Assembly: GCA_943373175.1 (NCBI GenBank)
Contig: CALSBM010000098.1
Coordinates: 1 to 7,989 of the forward strand
Length of the DNA stretch: 7,989 nucleotides
Source of the DNA: JAIXUI01 sp943373175
Lineage (GTDB): Bacteria; Bacteroidota; Bacteroidia; UBA7662; JAIXUI01
Reading direction: 5' to 3'
The notes beneath the pieces were generated by a model. The model did not search any database, had not been told where the DNA came from, and was given only the letters and a program-made list of their open reading frames with translations. Shown in pieces: positions 1 to 7,600 of this stretch. Within the stretch, counting starts at the first letter, position 1. Each line of letters begins with the position of its first letter. Made by a program: the position numbers and the translations under genes.

Positions 1-22
1 TAAATTAAATTGCGCGAATGGT

Positions 23-1447
23 TTATGGGAAGATGCCCATAGAACCGTACGATACTGCAATCTTGCGAATTGCTACAATAAAGGCAGCGGTTCTCATATT
101 GATACCGGGAAACTCATGATAAGTATCTCGAACTTCCGAATAGGCATCAATCATGGTTTCTTCCAACCCTGAGTACACAAAATCGACTTCGTCTGCACCA
201 CGAGCAATTGATTTACGCTGACTTTCGGTAAACGGCTTACCAATTTGAGATTCAATTGCAGAGAGAATTTCATTATTCATTTTCTCTTCGAAACGCTTAC
301 CCAAACGTCCGAAACGAACGTGTGACAGGTTTTTTAGCCATTCAAAATACGAAACGGTAACCCCTCCGGCATTCAAGTAAATATCCGGAATAATCAGAAT
401 GCCCTTTTTATCAAGAATCTCTTCAGCTTCGGCAGTTACAGGCCCATTAGCGGCTTCGCCAATAATTTTTGCTTTAATTCTGTCTGCATTTCCGTGGTGA
501 ATTTGATTTTCCAGTGCTGCCGGAATCAGAATATCGCATTCAAGCTCGAGAGCGTCGTTGGAGCTTACCAAGTTTGTAGCTCCAGAGAAATTGAGGATAC
601 TGCCAGTTTTTTTGCGATGTTGGAAAACAGCTTCGTAATCGAGGCCATTCTCATTATAAATTGCGCCTTCGTATTCAGCCAAGGCGATGATTTTCGCACC
701 ACCTTCATGGAAAAACTTGGCAGTGTGGTAGCCAACGTTTCCTAATCCCTGAATCACACAACGTTTACCTTTAAAACCCGGGGTAAGCCCAAGTCTTTCC
801 ATATCATCAGCAAAGGAGCAGGCTTCACGAATTCCATAATAAACACCGAGACCGGTAGCTTCTCTGCGACCGTTGATCCCACCGTTGCTAACCGGTTTTC
901 CGGTAACACAACCCATTGCATCAATCTGTCCGTTGGCAAACGTGGCGTAAGTATCCATAATCCAGCTCATCTCACGCTCGCCTGTGCCATAGTCAGGAGC
1001 AGGAACGTCGGTAGCAGGACCGATGAAGTTTTTCTTGATTAACTCGGTGGTATAGCGACGAGTGATGCGCTCTAATTGATCTACTTCGTACTTTTTAGGA
1101 TCTATTTTGATACCGCCTTTTGCACCGCCAAAGGGCACATTAACAATTGCGCACTTATACGTCATGAGGGAAGCCAGTGCCATAACTTCATCCTGATTCA
1201 CCGACATATCATAGCGGATACCGCCCTTAGTTGGGAGGCGGTGGTGGCTATGTTCTACCCGGTATGCTTCGATTACTTCGATGCCTTCGCCAATGCGAAC
1301 AGGAAACTTGATGGAATAAACACTGTTGCACTCTTTAATCTGGGTTTTTAACCCTTCGGGAAGATCCAGATGACGTGCAGCGTTGTCAAAATACTTGCAG
1401 ACATCTGCAAAGAAGCTGTGTGTGGATTCTGAGGAATTGGATGCCAT
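23..1447 (-). CDS. gdhA: Glu/Leu/Phe/Val dehydrogenase family protein, probable glutamate dehydrogenase
   Basis: Probably catalyses reversible oxidative deamination of L-glutamate to 2-oxoglutarate and ammonia in the cytoplasm, linking nitrogen assimilation to the TCA cycle. At 474 residues it has the length of a hexameric bacterial enzyme. The N-terminal substrate domain carries KGGIRYD (74-80), TYK with K98, and PFGGAKGG (105-112) with the catalytic lysine K110. VPAPD (148-152) supplies the expected catalytic aspartate D152. The Rossmann domain has the dinucleotide motif GLGNVG (234-239), followed by GEAANGP (330-336) and PDIYLNAGG (354-362). An acidic residue (E258 or E260) near the end of the second strand would fit NAD use, but this is tentative. 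The ATG start is preceded by CACAAAGCAATCATA, with no Shine-Dalgarno. It lies 86 bases downstream of ccmD on the same strand, so it may have its own promoter. Leucine or valine dehydrogenase activity is less likely given the length and motifs. Confidence 0.95.
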   Translation of the reverse strand: MASNSSESTHSFFADVCKYFDNAARHLDLPEGLKTQIKECNSVYSIKFPVRIGEGIEVIEAYRVEHSHHRLPTKGGIRYDMSVNQDEVMALASLMTYKCAIVNVPFGGAKGGIKIDPKKYEVDQLERITRRYTTELIKKNFIGPATDVPAPDYGTGEREMSWIMDTYATFANGQIDAMGCVTGKPVSNGGINGRREATGLGVYYGIREACSFADDMERLGLTPGFKGKRCVIQGLGNVGYHTAKFFHEGGAKIIALAEYEGAIYNENGLDYEAVFQHRKKTGSILNFSGATNLVSSNDALELECDILIPAALENQIHHGNADRIKAKIIGEAANGPVTAEAEEILDKKGILIIPDIYLNAGGVTVSYFEWLKNLSHVRFGRLGKRFEEKMNNEILSAIESQIGKPFTESQRKSIARGADEVDFVYSGLEETMIDAYSEVRDTYHEFPGINMRTAAFIVAIRKIAVSYGSMGIFP

Positions 1448-1533
1448 TATGATTGCTTTGTGGATTTGCCAAGTTAAGAAATAGCGTTTACCAAAATACG
1501 TTTAATGTGGTTTTTTTACACCTTTTAGCCTTT
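1448..1533. other. Intergenic region between ccmD and the dehydrogenase gene
   Basis: This 86-base AT-rich spacer separates two minus-strand genes. It contains an A7 run on the minus strand (T7 at 1511-1517) but no hairpin next to it that would make a terminator. TATTTTGG (1491-1498, minus) weakly resembles a -7 box 43 bases before the dehydrogenase ATG. Whether the dehydrogenase is read through from the ccm genes or has its own promoter is not settled by sequence. Confidence 0.4.
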
Positions 1534-1725
1534 TCAGCGTTTCCGATTCGCAGCCTTGCGATCGAGGTATAGCAAATATCCGAGAATACCGGCCATCACC
1601 AAGACAATGGTGGCTACAACAACGTAAAACTTGCCATTATCCCGTAGGGCATCCGCCATTGGGGCTGACTGACCAAATGCCAAAACAGGCAGTAAAAGCA
1701 AAAAGCTGAGAAGGTATTTAATCAT
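1534..1725 (-). CDS. ccmD: CcmD family small membrane protein
   Basis: A 63-residue protein. Residues 1-20 form a hydrophobic N-terminal segment resembling a signal peptide or first membrane helix, ending near AFGQSA. A second helix spans about 33-54, and a basic tail (DRKAANRKR) is probably cytoplasmic. In well-studied systems CcmD is a small membrane protein that associates with the CcmABC heme-handling complex and helps release heme-loaded CcmE. The call here rests on size, topology and position directly after ccmC, because the family has little sequence signature. The signal-like N-terminus plus one helix differs from the single-helix proteobacterial form. The ATG lies inside the end of ccmC (8-base overlap ATGATTAA), which suggests translational coupling. 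ccmE does not follow; a dehydrogenase gene does. Confidence 0.8.
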   Translation of the reverse strand: MIKYLLSFLLLLPVLAFGQSAPMADALRDNGKFYVVVATIVLVMAGILGYLLYLDRKAANRKR

Positions 1726-2374
1726 GAATTGCTGAATTTTGGCGTATGCGAACGTGAAGATTGGCTATCCAGACCCCGAGCAATGTCCAGCCGAGCACTG
1801 CAGGGTAAAAGACTAACCGCATGGTGTTATCTAAATCGTACTTCCCAAAACCGGGATTTCCTCCATTTCCTGGATGAAGAGAGTCGGTCATTCTTGGGAG
1901 AATGTATAAAAGGGGAATAAGTGCAGCAAATGCAAACAAGTTGTAAACTGCAGCAACCTTTGCCCTTTGTTGTTCTTCATTGAAAGAACCCCGAAGTACA
2001 AAATAGGCGAAGTAAAGCAGCAATGCGATAGCGGAAGTATTTTGTTTAGGATCGGCACTCCACCAATCTCCCCAGGTAAAAAACGCCCAAATCATTCCGG
2101 TAACCATTCCCAACATTCCAAATAGCAAACCTACTTCGGCAAAAGCAACGGCCTTCCAGTCGTTAATGGTTTCCTGATTTCGCAAATAAAGCACACTGTA
2201 CCAGGCCGAAACCCCCATTAAAATCATCAATCCAAACCACATGGGTACATGAAAGTACAGGTTGCGGATAGTTTCGTTGAGAATGGCCAGTGCAGGTACC
2301 GGGCTGAGGAAACCCGCAATGATGGTGTATAGCACCAACACTGCGGCTGCAATCTTATAAAAACGCGCCAGCAT
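1718..2374 (-). CDS. ccmC: Heme exporter / cytochrome c biogenesis protein CcmC (CcsA/CcmC family)
   Basis: Integral membrane protein of 218 residues in the heme-handling protein superfamily. It presents heme at the periplasmic face for transfer to CcmE in system I cytochrome c maturation. The tryptophan-rich signature is clear as WGDWWSADPK (101-110), followed by NTSA. Two candidate axial heme histidines flank it: H42 in YFHVPMW and H167 in DSLHPGN. Six hydrophobic segments are visible at about 9-26, 42-64, 78-100, 113-127, 141-159 and 186-207. The size is that of CcmC, much shorter than CcmF or full CcsA proteins. The ATG start at 2374 lies 3 bases after the ccmB stop, and the gene's end overlaps ccmD by 8 bases, so the three genes form a tight cluster. 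There is no clear ribosome binding site; the ATG is preceded by GCGATTAAAGC. Confidence 0.95.
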   Translation of the reverse strand: MLARFYKIAAAVLVLYTIIAGFLSPVPALAILNETIRNLYFHVPMWFGLMILMGVSAWYSVLYLRNQETINDWKAVAFAEVGLLFGMLGMVTGMIWAFFTWGDWWSADPKQNTSAIALLLYFAYFVLRGSFNEEQQRAKVAAVYNLFAFAALIPLLYILPRMTDSLHPGNGGNPGFGKYDLDNTMRLVFYPAVLGWTLLGVWIANLHVRIRQNSAIHD

Positions 2375-2377
2375 GCT

Positions 2378-3028
2378 TTAATCGCGCCAAAGGTAGGGAA
2401 ATAACAAACAGCTTACCGACACAGAAATGCCATCAATGGCGGATAAAAGCAGAATTTCGTCTTGGCTGACGCTTGCGTCTAATCCGTCAACTGCTGCCTT
2501 GCTTATTTTAACCACCAACGTTAACACCGGAATCAGAATAGGAAAACCAAGAATCGCCATTAGGGTGAAAGGATTATTCGCTCTCGAGCTGATAGCCGAA
2601 ACTAAACTTAGACTCGATGCCATTCCCATAGTACCTAAAAGCAGTGCTGCTAAGAAAACGGCGGGGTCTTGAATCGCTTGTCCGTGAAACAAGGACATTA
2701 CAACCCAGCAAAGCAACGCCAGAAACCACAACAACAACGTGTTCCAGGTCATCTTAGCAAGTAAAAATGGCAACGCTGAAGTGATGGTATAGTAATAAAG
2801 CATCCTTCCTCTACTGATAGCGATAAAACTTCTTGCTACCGCGTTTACAGAGGCAAAAAGGACAATAAGCCAGAAAAGCGCTATCCAAACTAACCCGTCC
2901 ATCCGTTTAAACGCTAATTCTGAGAGGTAAACAGCACTCAGTACATAAAGCACTAAACCTCCTAGCGCGTGCTTTTGCCGCAGCTCAGTACGCCACTCAT
3001 GAAGAAAAAGCCGTAAAAAGGTGTTCAA
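2378..3028 (-). CDS. ccmB: Heme exporter protein CcmB, TTG start
   Basis: Membrane subunit of the CcmAB transporter that works with CcmC in cytochrome c maturation. It has 216 residues, close to the usual CcmB length, with about six hydrophobic segments near 20-38, 45-65, 82-112, 122-147, 152-175 and 190-212. The N-terminal stretch HEWRTELRQKHAL and the RSFIAISRGR region (66-75) resemble the CcmB family in Bacteroidota. The start codon is TTG (complement of CAA at 3026-3028). Going upstream in frame the codons are GTT, ACT, TGC, CTT and then stop TAA, so no upstream ATG exists. The next in-frame ATG, codon 43, would remove the first helix, so TTG is the best start. A TAACTTTG promoter-like box ends 7 bases before the start, implying a very short or absent leader. 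The ATPase partner gene ccmA is not adjacent. Confidence 0.9.
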   Translation of the reverse strand: MNTFLRLFLHEWRTELRQKHALGGLVLYVLSAVYLSELAFKRMDGLVWIALFWLIVLFASVNAVARSFIAISRGRMLYYYTITSALPFLLAKMTWNTLLLWFLALLCWVVMSLFHGQAIQDPAVFLAALLLGTMGMASSLSLVSAISSRANNPFTLMAILGFPILIPVLTLVVKISKAAVDGLDASVSQDEILLLSAIDGISVSVSCLLFPYLWRD

Positions 3029-3035
3029 AACAGTG

Positions 3036-3043
3036 CAAAGTTA
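3036..3043 (-). promoter_or_regulatory. Putative -7 promoter element of ccmB
   Basis: The minus strand reads TAACTTTG, an exact match to the TAnnTTTG element known for the primary sigma factor of Bacteroidota. Only CACTGTT separates it from the TTG start codon, so a transcript beginning at the usual distance from the box would start at or within a few bases of the start codon. No convincing -33 element was found. Confidence 0.45.
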
Positions 3044-3068
3044 GCGCAATATTCCCCTTGAGTTGGCG

Positions 3069-3076
3069 TAAATTCG
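3069..3076 (+). promoter_or_regulatory. Putative -7 promoter element of accC
   Basis: TAAATTCG differs at one position from TAnnTTTG and lies 9 bases before the accC ATG. It belongs to a longer match, GTAAnTTCGCCT, that also precedes dnaE (the box there is 4593-4600). It sits within GGCG-TAAATT-CGCC, a short inverted repeat with 4-base arms. No clear -33 element was seen. Confidence 0.3.
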
Positions 3077-3085
3077 CCTTCCTTT

Positions 3086-4579
3086 ATGAAACCGATTCGG
3101 AAGTTGTTAGTAGCCAACAGAGGCGAAATTGCCTTACGTGTAATGCGTTCCGCCCGCGAAATGGGCATTCAAACTGTCGCTGTTTATTCTGAAGCTGACC
3201 GGCTTTCGCCGCATGTACTGTTTGCAGATGAGGCAGTTCTTCTAGGACCTCCTCCTTCTAATCAGAGTTACCTGCTTGCTGATAAAATAATTGAAGCTTG
3301 TAAAAGGCTAAAAGTTGATGCGGTTCACCCGGGTTATGGCTTCCTCTCTGAGAATGCTACTTTCGCCCGTACCCTAGAACGAGAAGGCATTATTCTCGTA
3401 GGGCCGACAGCCGAATCAATGGATAAAATGGGGAACAAACTGGCGGCGAAACAAACCGTTCTTCCTTTCGGAATTCCTATGGTTCCAGGACTGGAAACAG
3501 CCATCACCGATATCGCTTTCGCTAAAAAACGCGCTACCGAAATTGGCTTTCCTGTGCTCATCAAAGCCGCCGCAGGTGGTGGTGGAAAAGGCATGAGAGT
3601 AGTAGAAAACCCCGAAGAATTCGAATCTCAGATGCAACTGGCCGTTTCTGAAGCCACCAATTCCTTCGGCGATGGTGCGGTGTTTTTGGAAAAGTACATT
3701 GGTTCTCCACGCCATATTGAGATTCAAATTATGGCCGATAAACACGGCAATACGGTTTACCTTTTTGAACGCAACTGCTCCATCCAGCGTCGTCACCAGA
3801 AATTGGTTGAAGAAGCCCCTTCCAATATTCTCACACCAGAAGTACGAAAAGCAATGGGCGAGGCTGCTGTTATGGTTTCCAAAGCCTGCAATTATCACGG
3901 TGCCGGTACGGTAGAATTTCTTGTTGATGAAAACCTGAATTTCTACTTCCTCGAAATGAACACCCGCCTCCAAGTAGAACATCCGGTAACAGAACAGATT
4001 ACCGGCATCGACCTCGTAAAAGAGCAAATCAGAGTGGCAGAAGGCCATCCCCTCTCCTTCTCTCAAGACGATTTACGCATTCAAGGCCACAGCATTGAAT
4101 TGCGTGTTTGTGCCGAAGATCCGGCGAACAACTTCCTCCCTGACCTTGGAAAACTTGAAACTTACTTACGCCCTCAGGGGCTGGGTGTCCGAGTTGATGA
4201 TGGCTTTGAACAAGGGATGGCCGTTCCCGTAAACTACGATTCGATGATAGCTAAACTGATTGTTACTGGTAGAACCCGGGAAGAAGCGATACAGCGCATG
4301 ATTAGAGCCATAGAAGATTACAGGATTACCGGATTTGCCAACACCTTGAGGTTCGGAAAATGGGTGATGGAACATCCTTTGTTTCACAGCGGCGACTTCG
4401 ATACCAAGTTTATTGACCAACATTTTAAGCCTGAGTATTTGGAAGAAAAAAGATCAGGTGAAGCCGAGGCCGCAGCCATTTTGGGTGCATTGCTCAATCC
4501 TGAAAGTGTTTCGGTAAACTCAGAATTAGAATCAGCTTCTGTTCCGATAAGTATGTGGAAAACAAGGCGACTCGGCTAA
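3086..4579 (+). CDS. accC: Biotin carboxylase subunit of an acyl-CoA carboxylase
   Basis: ATP-grasp enzyme that carboxylates biotin on a carrier protein using ATP and bicarbonate, the first half-reaction of acetyl-CoA or related acyl-CoA carboxylases in the cytoplasm. The N-terminal domain has KLLVANRGEIALR (6-18) and HPGYGFLSEN (81-90). The ATP-grasp part has K118, K160, the glycine-rich loop GGGGKGM (164-170), PRHIEIQ with H210, and RRHQKLVEEAP with K239. Metal and catalytic residues are E277, E290, N292, R294 and E298 in EMNTRLQVEHP, and R340 matches the bicarbonate/biotin-site arginine. All expected catalytic residues are present. At 497 residues it is about 48 longer than E. coli AccC; the extra C-terminal tail ends in WKTRRLG and lacks any biotinyl (MKM) site. 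No carrier or carboxyltransferase gene adjoins it, so acetyl-, propionyl- or methylcrotonyl-CoA as final substrate cannot be decided here. Confidence 0.95.
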   Translation: MKPIRKLLVANRGEIALRVMRSAREMGIQTVAVYSEADRLSPHVLFADEAVLLGPPPSNQSYLLADKIIEACKRLKVDAVHPGYGFLSENATFARTLEREGIILVGPTAESMDKMGNKLAAKQTVLPFGIPMVPGLETAITDIAFAKKRATEIGFPVLIKAAAGGGGKGMRVVENPEEFESQMQLAVSEATNSFGDGAVFLEKYIGSPRHIEIQIMADKHGNTVYLFERNCSIQRRHQKLVEEAPSNILTPEVRKAMGEAAVMVSKACNYHGAGTVEFLVDENLNFYFLEMNTRLQVEHPVTEQITGIDLVKEQIRVAEGHPLSFSQDDLRIQGHSIELRVCAEDPANNFLPDLGKLETYLRPQGLGVRVDDGFEQGMAVPVNYDSMIAKLIVTGRTREEAIQRMIRAIEDYRITGFANTLRFGKWVMEHPLFHSGDFDTKFIDQHFKPEYLEEKRSGEAEAAAILGALLNPESVSVNSELESASVPISMWKTRRLG

Positions 4580-4592
4580 CCTAACGGGGCAG

Positions 4593-4600
4593 TAACTTCG
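4593..4600 (+). promoter_or_regulatory. Putative -7 promoter element of dnaE
   Basis: TAACTTCG lies in the 25-base gap after accC, 4 bases before the dnaE ATG. It shares GTAAnTTCGCCT with the site before accC. It is one mismatch from TAnnTTTG, has no obvious -33 partner (that region would lie in the end of accC), and would give a near-leaderless transcript. It could instead be chance or a translation signal. Confidence 0.25.
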
Positions 4601-4604
4601 CCTC

Positions 4605-7600
4605 ATGCCCTCGTTCTCTCATCTCCATGTTCATACCCAATACTCACTGCTTGATGGAGCAGCAGAGATAGGGGCACTTTTTAACAAGGCTGCAGCCGAT
4701 AACATGCCCGGTCTGGCGATTACCGACCACGGAAACATGTTCGGCGCGTTTAAGTTTGTTGCGGAAGCTTGGAAGAAAACCAAGGTGATTGGTAAGGATG
4801 AAAATGGGAAAGAAATTCTTGAACCTGTAACCAAACCGGTTGTTGGCTGTGAGTTTTACTTAGTTGAAAACAGGCACAAAAGGCAGTTTACTAAGGAGGA
4901 TCGCGATGTTCGTTTTCATCAATTATTGCTCGCTAAAAACGAGATTGGTTACCAAAACTTAGTCAAACTTTGCTCTATCGGATACATCGAGGGTTTATAT
5001 GGAAAATATCCAAGAATAGACAAAGAGCTTATCCTTCAATATCATGAAGGGTTAATAGCAACTACCTGCTGCTTGGCTGCGGAGGTTCCAAGGACCATAC
5101 TTAGAAAAGGCGAAGAAGAAGGAGAGAAAGCCTTCAAGTGGTGGCTCGATTTATTCGGAGAAGATTATTTTATTGAACTACAGCGACACGATATCCCGGA
5201 GCAAAACAAAGTCAACGAAGTACTGCTCCGCTGGGCAGAAAAATACCACGTTCCAGTTATTGCTTCTAACGACAGTCACTATGTAAATCAGGCTGATGCC
5301 AATGCTCACGATATTCTTCTTTGCATCAACACAGGCGAAAAACAATCCACGCCTACAAACAAAGAATTCAACGATGACGACAGCCAGGCACGTGGTAAAC
5401 GTTTCGCCTTTTACAACGATCAGTTCTATTTCAAAACCACTTCTGAAATGGAAAGATTGTTTAGTGATGTACCACAGGCTTTGGACAACACCAACCTGAT
5501 TCTGGATAAAATCAAGCCGCTAAAACTTAAAAAAGACATACTCCTTCCCCACTACAAGGTGCCGGAATCGTTTGTAAGCCAAGATGCCTACCTCCGAGAA
5601 CTAACCTACCTAGGGGCAAAAGAGCGCTATGGAGAAATCACACCAGAAGTAGAAGAGAGGCTCAACTTCGAGTTATTCACTGTTCAGTCGATGGGGTTTG
5701 CCGGCTACTTCTTAATTGTTGCTGACTTCATTAAGGCAGGCCGCGATTTGGGGGTGTTTGTTGGGCCAGGGAGAGGATCCGCTGCTGGATCTGCTGTCGC
5801 CTATTGCATCGGAATCACCAACATCGACCCAATTAAGTACAACTTGCTTTTTGAGCGCTTTCTCAACCCGGACCGAAAATCAATGCCCGATATCGATACC
5901 GACTTCGACGATGAAGGAAGGCAAAAAGTCATTGACTATGTAGTTGGGAAGTACGGAAAGAATCAGGTAGCTCAAATTGTGACTTATGGCACTATGGCCG
6001 CCAAAATGAGCATAAAGGATGTTGCTCGTGTCCTCGATTTGCCGCTTAACGAAGCAAATGCGCTCGCCAAATTGGTGCCTGAACGCCCGGGTATTGAGCT
6101 TAATCGACTGATTCATGCTCCATTGGAAGGCGATAAAAGCCTGAAAGAAAAAGAAGGCCTCAATGGTGAAGACTTAGAAAACGTCAAAAAACTTAGAGGA
6201 CTTTATCAAGGTCAGGAACCTGCTTCTAAAGTACTCAAAGAGGCTGTTATTCTAGAAGGCTCCGTACGCGGAACAGGTATCCATGCCGCAGGAATTATCA
6301 TCGCGCCAGAGGACCTTACCAACATCATCCCGGTTTTTACCAGCAAGGAATCTGATTTACTCATTACCCAGTTTGAAGGCAAAATCATCGAGGACGCCGG
6401 GGTGATAAAGATGGACTTCCTCGGACTGAAAACGCTCACAATTATTCGTGATGCGCTCAGGATGATAAAAGCCAATCATAATTTCGATATCGAAATTGAT
6501 ACCATTCCTTTAGAAGACGAGAAAACGTTCCAGCTTTACCAAAAGGGAGAAACCAACGGGACTTTCCAGTTCGAATCTGCCGGTATGCAAAAGTACCTTA
6601 GGGAACTCAAGCCGGATAAGTTCGATGATTTGATTGCAATGAATGCGCTCTACCGTCCCGGGCCGCTGGAATACATCCCTAACTTCATCAATCGAAAGCA
6701 CGGACGAGAAGCCATCTCTTTTGACCTTCCGGAAATGGAAGAATACCTCGCCGATACTTACGGGATTACGGTGTACCAAGAGCAGGTGATGTTGCTGTCT
6801 CAAAAACTGGCTGACTTCTCCAAAGGCGATGCCGATGTGCTCCGTAAAGCCATGGGTAAAAAAGACAGGGCTACGCTGGACAAAATGAAGTCGAAGTTCA
6901 TGGAGGGCGCCGGTAGCAAGGGATTTGATGGAAAAACACTTGAGAAAATCTGGACTGACTGGGAAGCCTTCGCCCAGTATGCGTTCAACAAATCGCATTC
7001 TACTTGCTACGCTTTTGTGGCTTATCAAACCGCTTGGTTAAAAGCCCACTATCCGGCGGAATACATGGCTTCGGTACTCACCCACAACTTGAGCCAAATC
7101 GACAAGATTACCTTCTTCATGGAGGAATGCAGGCGCATGGGGCTGGTGGTATTAGGCCCCGATGTTAATGAGTCGGATATTCAATTTGCAGTAAATAAAA
7201 AAGGAGAAATCCGCTTCGGGTTAGGGGCAATCAAAGGAGTGGGTGAAGCTGCGGTAGAAAGTTTAATAGAAGATAGAAATGCGAAAGGAGCGTTTAAAAG
7301 CATTTTTGATTTTACGGGTCGAATCAACCTGAGAGCAGCGAATCGAAAAACCCTTGAAGCACTTGCTCAAGCAGGAGGCTTCGACTGCTTCGAACAAATT
7401 CACCGCGCTCAATTGCTGATTCCAGGAAATGATGGGCAAACCGGCATAGAGAAAGCCATCCGGCATGGTCAAAATACCCAAAATGCGCAAGCTTCTGCTC
7501 AAGTATCGCTATTCGGCTTCGACACAGCAGATAACCAAAACGCTCACGAGCCGGAATTACCCAAAGTTGAGCCCTTCTCTGACTTTGTAAGGCTGCAAAA

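Larger units (their letters stand above)
3029..3085. promoter_or_regulatory. Divergent intergenic region between ccmB and accC
   Basis: This 57-base region must hold the start signals for both divergent genes. On the minus strand TAACTTTG (3036-3043) matches the Bacteroidota -7 element TAnnTTTG. On the plus strand TAAATTCG (3069-3076) is a one-mismatch version. The two boxes are 25 bases apart, so the upstream (-33) region of each would fall over or next to the other box. I see no clear -33 TTTG at the usual spacing for either direction. Confidence 0.5.

Noticed and set aside
1491..1498. TATTTTGG on the minus strand as a promoter box for the dehydrogenase gene
   Set aside because: It mismatches TAnnTTTG, has no -33 partner, and such a string is expected by chance in AT-rich spacers; mentioned only in the intergenic entry.
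1511..1530. T7 run after ccmD that might be a terminator
   Set aside because: On the transcribed (minus) strand it is an A run, and the flanking bases form only about a 3-base stem, so it does not make an intrinsic terminator.
3066..3079. Short inverted repeat GGCG-TAAATT-CGCC before accC as an operator
   Set aside because: Four-base arms are too short to support an operator call, and no second copy was seen before dnaE, where the left arm is missing.
3416..4066. A 216-codon open frame on the minus strand inside accC
   Set aside because: It lies wholly antisense to a well-supported gene, its protein has no recognisable motif, and its residue make-up (rich in F, H, N and R) is that of a shadow of conserved coding sequence.
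6510..7028. A 172-codon open frame on the minus strand inside dnaE
   Set aside because: Antisense to the polymerase palm/fingers coding region, with no motif or start signal of its own; a shadow frame.
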